From Hyphomicrobiales bacterium (GTDB lineage: Bacteria > Pseudomonadota > Alphaproteobacteria > Rhizobiales > Xanthobacteraceae): 26,087 bases of DNA. The stretch's first letter is position 1; the number at the start of each line of letters is the position of its first letter. The DNA lies in contig JAPLPC010000421.1 of the NCBI GenBank assembly GCA_026400425.1, forward strand, positions 1-26,087. The letters run 5' to 3'. The translations under genes were made by a program, and so were the position numbers. Positions 23,002 through 26,087 of the stretch are shown here, one piece after another. A model generated the notes under the pieces. That model saw only the letters and a list, made by a program, of their open reading frames with translations. It did not search any database and had not been told where the DNA came from.

Positions 23002-23994
23002 ATGACTTCAGATGTCTCGCGACGTTCGTTGCTCGCGCTCGGTGCCGGATTGGGTGCAGGGCTCGGCGCTCATCTCATCGCTCCCGGCCTGATCGGCAGC
23101 GCATCGGCGAAAGCGCCGAAGCTCGGCACCCAGGCACCTTACTTCCATCGTTTCATTTTCGGTGACGCCGAAGTCTCCGTCGTCTCCGACGGCCCGCTGC
23201 CGCTCGGTGATCCCTCCGGCACGTTCGTCGGCGTGCCTAAGGAAGACGTGCAGAAAATGCTGACGGACAACTTCCTGTCTCCCAGCAATGTCATCCTCGA
23301 ACAGAACGTGCCGATCATTAACATGAACGACAAGCTCATCATGTTCGATACCGGCATGGGCACCTCGAAACTGTTCGGACCGACCACCGGCCGGCTGCTG
23401 AAGAGCATCGCGGAGGCCGGCATCAAGCCCGCGGACATCGATGCGATCGTCTGCTCGCATGCGCATATCGACCATATCGGCGGCATCGTCGGCGCCGACG
23501 ACAAGCCGCTGTTCCCGAATGCGCAGGTCTATATCAGCGAGGAGGACTTCAAGTTCTGGACCGACGAAGGCAAGCTCGGCTCGCCGCTGAAGGACTTCAT
23601 CGTGCATGCGCGCAAGAACCTGATGCCGGTGAAGGATCGTCTGGTTTTCTTCAAGGACAACCAGGAATTCCTGCCCGGCATCACCGCGATGCATGCGCCC
23701 GGCCATACGTTCGGACACCACATCTTCATGATCACGTCGGCTGGCAAGTCGTTCGCATTCCTCGGCGATCTCACCCATCATCAGGTGCTGCTGCTGGAGA
23801 AGCCGCGCATGGAGTTCTCCTACGACTCCGACCCGAAAATGGCGGCAGCGTCGCGCGTGAAAATGCTCGACATGCTGGCGGCGAACAAGACCGCCGTGAT
23901 GTCCTATCACTTCGCGTGGCCCGGCTACGGCCATGTGGTGAAGGCCGGCGACGGCTTCCGCTATATCGCCGAACCGATGATCATGAACCTGTAA
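23002..23994 (+). CDS. Tat-exported metallo-beta-lactamase-fold hydrolase
   Basis: The 330-residue protein begins MTSDVSRRSLLALGAG, a twin-arginine signal ending near GSASA (about residue 36), so it probably acts in the periplasm after folding with zinc. The metal motif is complete: SHAHIDHIGG with His153, His155, Asp157 and His158. A later His (APGHTFGHH), Asp (FLGDLTHH) and His (SYHFAWPGYGH) follow. The family includes lactonases, phosphodiesterases and thioesterases; the substrate cannot be told. ATG 23002 follows GGAGG at five bases; an opening at 22939 lacks this. Its end overlaps the convergent GGDEF gene by 14 bases. Confidence 0.9.
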   Translation: MTSDVSRRSLLALGAGLGAGLGAHLIAPGLIGSASAKAPKLGTQAPYFHRFIFGDAEVSVVSDGPLPLGDPSGTFVGVPKEDVQKMLTDNFLSPSNVILEQNVPIINMNDKLIMFDTGMGTSKLFGPTTGRLLKSIAEAGIKPADIDAIVCSHAHIDHIGGIVGADDKPLFPNAQVYISEEDFKFWTDEGKLGSPLKDFIVHARKNLMPVKDRLVFFKDNQEFLPGITAMHAPGHTFGHHIFMITSAGKSFAFLGDLTHHQVLLLEKPRMEFSYDSDPKMAAASRVKMLDMLAANKTAVMSYHFAWPGYGHVVKAGDGFRYIAEPMIMNL

Positions 23995-25090
23995 GCGTGC
24001 GAAGCATCGGCGACAATCCTGTGGCGGTGGACGCCTCGGGTTTGTCCAAGGCCCGGCCCGGATCTGCGGACCGGCTCGCGGTCAGCGTAGAGATGCCTGC
24101 CTTGTGAATACGGAACGTGTTGCGGCCGGCTTTCTTGGCCGCATAGAGCGCGGCGTCCGCCATCACATTGAGCTGAGCGGACGGTGTGTGACCGTCCGCC
24201 ATCGCGATCCCCACGGACGCACCGATCTTCAGCTGATGGCCGCGATACTCCATGGGATAGCCGAGATGGGCGATGATCGCGCGCGCGACATCCGACGCTT
24301 CGGCAAGCCGCGCATCCGATCCCAGCAGCACCGCGAATTCGTCGCCGCCGATCCGCGCGACGAGTTCTGCATGCGGACAGACGTCGCGGATGCGCTCGGC
24401 AGCCTGTTTCAGGCATTCGTCACCGGCGGCATGGCCGAGGCTGTCATTGACCGGCTTGAATTCATCGAGATCGATCAGCAGCAGAGCGCCGAACGGATGG
24501 ACACGCTGTGGCGGGTCCCGATCCAGCACCGACAACCGTGACTGAAACTGGCTGCGATTGGCGAGCCCCGTGAGCACGTCGAACTCGGCGAGGTAGCGAT
24601 TGCGATCAGCGAGGATCTTCTCTTCGGTGATGTCCTGCTTCATGCCGAAGATGCGGACGGCCACGCCATCGACGGACTCGACCGTGGCCGTGATCCTGAT
24701 CCAGCGCCGGATGCCCTTGAAACTGATGATCTCGGCATCGAGCGTGAAGCCGGTGCGATCCGCGATCGCCTGGCTGCGGCGCCTGGTCAATTCACGGACG
24801 GATTCTTCCGGGTAGCATTTCAGCGTCTCGCCGCGGTCGGGCATCACCCCGCGCGGCAGATCGAAGATGTCATAGACCACATCGGTCCAGGTCAGCGTTT
24901 CGCTCGGCAGTTCGCATTCCCAAACGCCGATGCGCGCCGCCGCCGAGGCGCGGTCGAAAATCTTCTGGCTATGGGCGAGCCTGGCGGCTTGCTGCGCCAG
25001 TTCGGCTTGCTGGGCCGCGAGCTGCGCCTGCAGTGCGGCAACCAGCTCGGCCTCGGAATCGAGAGTCTGCCTGGACGGGCGATCTGACAT
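23981..25090 (-). CDS. PAS-GGDEF diguanylate cyclase
   Basis: The 369-residue cytoplasmic protein has an N-terminal Gln/Ala-rich coiled coil (about 14-43, LQAQLAAQQAELAQQAARL) and a PAS/PAC sensor (about 46-158, ending IFGMKQDITEEK). The GGDEF domain is at about 165-335. The active-site GGDEF is intact at residues 248-252, so synthesis of c-di-GMP is likely. The allosteric inhibitory RxxD is not at its usual place: the four residues five before GGDEF are PHAE, and an RIRD at 233-236 is too far upstream. No membrane segments are seen. The signal sensed by the PAS domain is unknown. It is divergent from comM (174-base gap) and tail-overlaps the metallo-hydrolase gene. Confidence 0.93.
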   Translation of the reverse strand: MSDRPSRQTLDSEAELVAALQAQLAAQQAELAQQAARLAHSQKIFDRASAAARIGVWECELPSETLTWTDVVYDIFDLPRGVMPDRGETLKCYPEESVRELTRRRSQAIADRTGFTLDAEIISFKGIRRWIRITATVESVDGVAVRIFGMKQDITEEKILADRNRYLAEFDVLTGLANRSQFQSRLSVLDRDPPQRVHPFGALLLIDLDEFKPVNDSLGHAAGDECLKQAAERIRDVCPHAELVARIGGDEFAVLLGSDARLAEASDVARAIIAHLGYPMEYRGHQLKIGASVGIAMADGHTPSAQLNVMADAALYAAKKAGRNTFRIHKAGISTLTASRSADPGRALDKPEASTATGLSPMLRTLTGS

Positions 25091-25264
25091 GCTGCGGGAA
25101 CTCGGACGTTGTCGTCACTTGCTTCGTCTTATTCTTCGCATGGCTGACTTTATGATTTCCTGCAAGCCGATCGATGACCCGCGCGACGATGCGCGACATC
25201 TCTGTCGAACGTTCTTGTCGGCATTGTAATACACTGCTACCTTTGGTTGATAATCCGGGGTCGC

Positions 25265-26087
25265 ATGATGCAGCATGTCGCGACGGTTGCGTTCGAGGGC
25301 ATCGAGGCCCGCGCGGTGGACGTGCAGGTGCAGGTCGTGCCTGGTCTTCCTAACTTCATCATCGTCGGCCTCCCCGACAAGGCCGTCTCCGAAGCACGAG
25401 AACGGGTGCGAGCGGCGTTGACTGCGTCGGGCCTGGCGCTGCCGGCACGACGCATCATCGTCAATCTGGCACCCGCCGATCTTCCGAAAGAGGGTAGTCA
25501 CTACGACCTTCCCATCGCGCTCGGCCTGATGGCGACGATCGGTGCGATCCCGCAGGATGCGCTGGCGGGCTTCACCGTACTCGGCGAACTCGGGCTCGAC
25601 GGCACGCTGGCGCCGGTGGCGGGCGTGCTGCCGGCGGCGATCGGCGCCAATGGGCGTGATGAGGGACTGATCTGCCCGGCCGCCTGCGGGGCGGAGGCGG
25701 CATGGGCCAGCCCGGACATCCAGATCATCGCGGCGCAGTCGCTCATCCAGATCGCCAATCACTTCAAGGGCACGCAGATGCTGTCGCGTCCGCAGCCGAA
25801 GGTGCAGGCGCGCGACGATTCGCTGCTCGACCTGCGCGACATCAAGGGACAGGAGAGCGCCAAGCGTGCCTTGGAGATCGCGGCCGCCGGCGGCCATCAT
25901 CTGCTGATGATGGGATCGCCGGGGTCCGGCAAATCCATGCTCGCAGCAAGGCTGCCCTCGATCCTGCCGCCGCTGGAGCCGGCTGAATTGCTCGAAGTCT
26001 CGATGATCGCGTCGGTGGCCGGCATGATCCGCGACGGCGCGCTGACGGCGCGGCGCCCGTTCCGCGCGCCGCATCACTCCGCCAGCA
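25265..26087 (+). CDS. comM: ComM/YifB Mg-chelatase-like AAA+ ATPase, truncated by the window end
   Basis: ComM is a hexameric helicase-type ATPase that promotes branch migration when taken-up DNA recombines; in other bacteria its role is less clear. The first 274 codons are present without a stop. The N-terminal Lon-like fold shows VATVAFEGIEARAVDVQVQV (partly), VGLPDKAVSEARERVRAAL and NLAPADLPKEGSHYDLPIAL. The AAA+ part begins near DLRDIKGQESAKRALEIAA, with Walker A GSPGSGKS at residues 217-224. RRPFRAPHHSAS stands at the window edge. Either ATG 25265 or ATG 25268 can serve as the start. In relatives the protein has about 510 residues, so roughly the last half lies outside. Confidence 0.95.
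   Translation, partial: MMQHVATVAFEGIEARAVDVQVQVVPGLPNFIIVGLPDKAVSEARERVRAALTASGLALPARRIIVNLAPADLPKEGSHYDLPIALGLMATIGAIPQDALAGFTVLGELGLDGTLAPVAGVLPAAIGANGRDEGLICPAACGAEAAWASPDIQIIAAQSLIQIANHFKGTQMLSRPQPKVQARDDSLLDLRDIKGQESAKRALEIAAAGGHHLLMMGSPGSGKSMLAARLPSILPPLEPAELLEVSMIASVAGMIRDGALTARRPFRAPHHSAS

Overview
This window looks like chromosomal DNA of an alphaproteobacterium, most likely the Bradyrhizobium/Rhodopseudomonas/Afipia group (Nitrobacteraceae). I infer this from the high GC content, the gene orders (pheST; hrcA-grpE facing rph-rdgB-hemW; an LppC-type lipoprotein facing rsmI-yraN-gshB, then comM), and several palindromic intergenic repeats of kinds I associate with that group. Every gap between called genes is shorter than 300 bases. 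I see no tRNA, rRNA, insertion sequence, CRISPR array or prophage. The content is mostly housekeeping with a few accessory genes. I did not find a convincing undescribed multigene system, but there are several sequence lesions and regulatory-looking structures worth checking.

Layout. Bases 1-126 encode a beta-galactosidase-like tail that runs in frame into the last residues of PheS, which looks like a chimeric junction. PheT follows, and then a TauE/SafE permease gene overlapping pheT by ATGA. After a palindromic repeat come a Tat-exported flavin amine oxidase (minus) and a divergent YiiX-like permuted NlpC/P60 protein (plus). A sugar ABC importer (binding protein, MalF-type and MalG-type permeases, no ATPase) lies on the minus strand at 5905-9238, with a large palindromic repeat between the binding protein and the permeases. 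An EI24/CysZ-like membrane protein follows on plus, and then a secreted TPR plus caspase-like protein and endonuclease III on minus.

Bases 12.87-14.31 kb hold two damaged or doubtful plus-strand genes. The first is a DUF2244 protein whose conserved N-terminus has no usable start unless one T is removed from a T4 run. The second is an Ada-type methyltransferase that has lost about 58 bases including the PCHR active site. Next are the heat-shock pair hrcA-grpE (minus) and the divergent rph, rdgB, hemW group (plus; rdgB and hemW overlap by 14 bases). The last third carries an LppC-family lipoprotein (minus) facing rsmI-yraN-gshB (plus), a Tat-exported metallo-beta-lactamase-fold protein, a PAS-GGDEF diguanylate cyclase on minus that overlaps it tail to tail, and the first 274 codons of comM, cut by the window end.

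How they work together: PheST charges tRNA-Phe. RsmI modifies 16S rRNA and RNase PH trims tRNA ends. RdgB cleans the nucleotide pool and Nth repairs oxidised bases. HrcA and GrpE belong to the heat-shock chaperone response. HemW handles heme, GshB makes glutathione, and ComM assists recombination of incoming DNA. Six palindromic repeat elements sit in the gaps between these genes.
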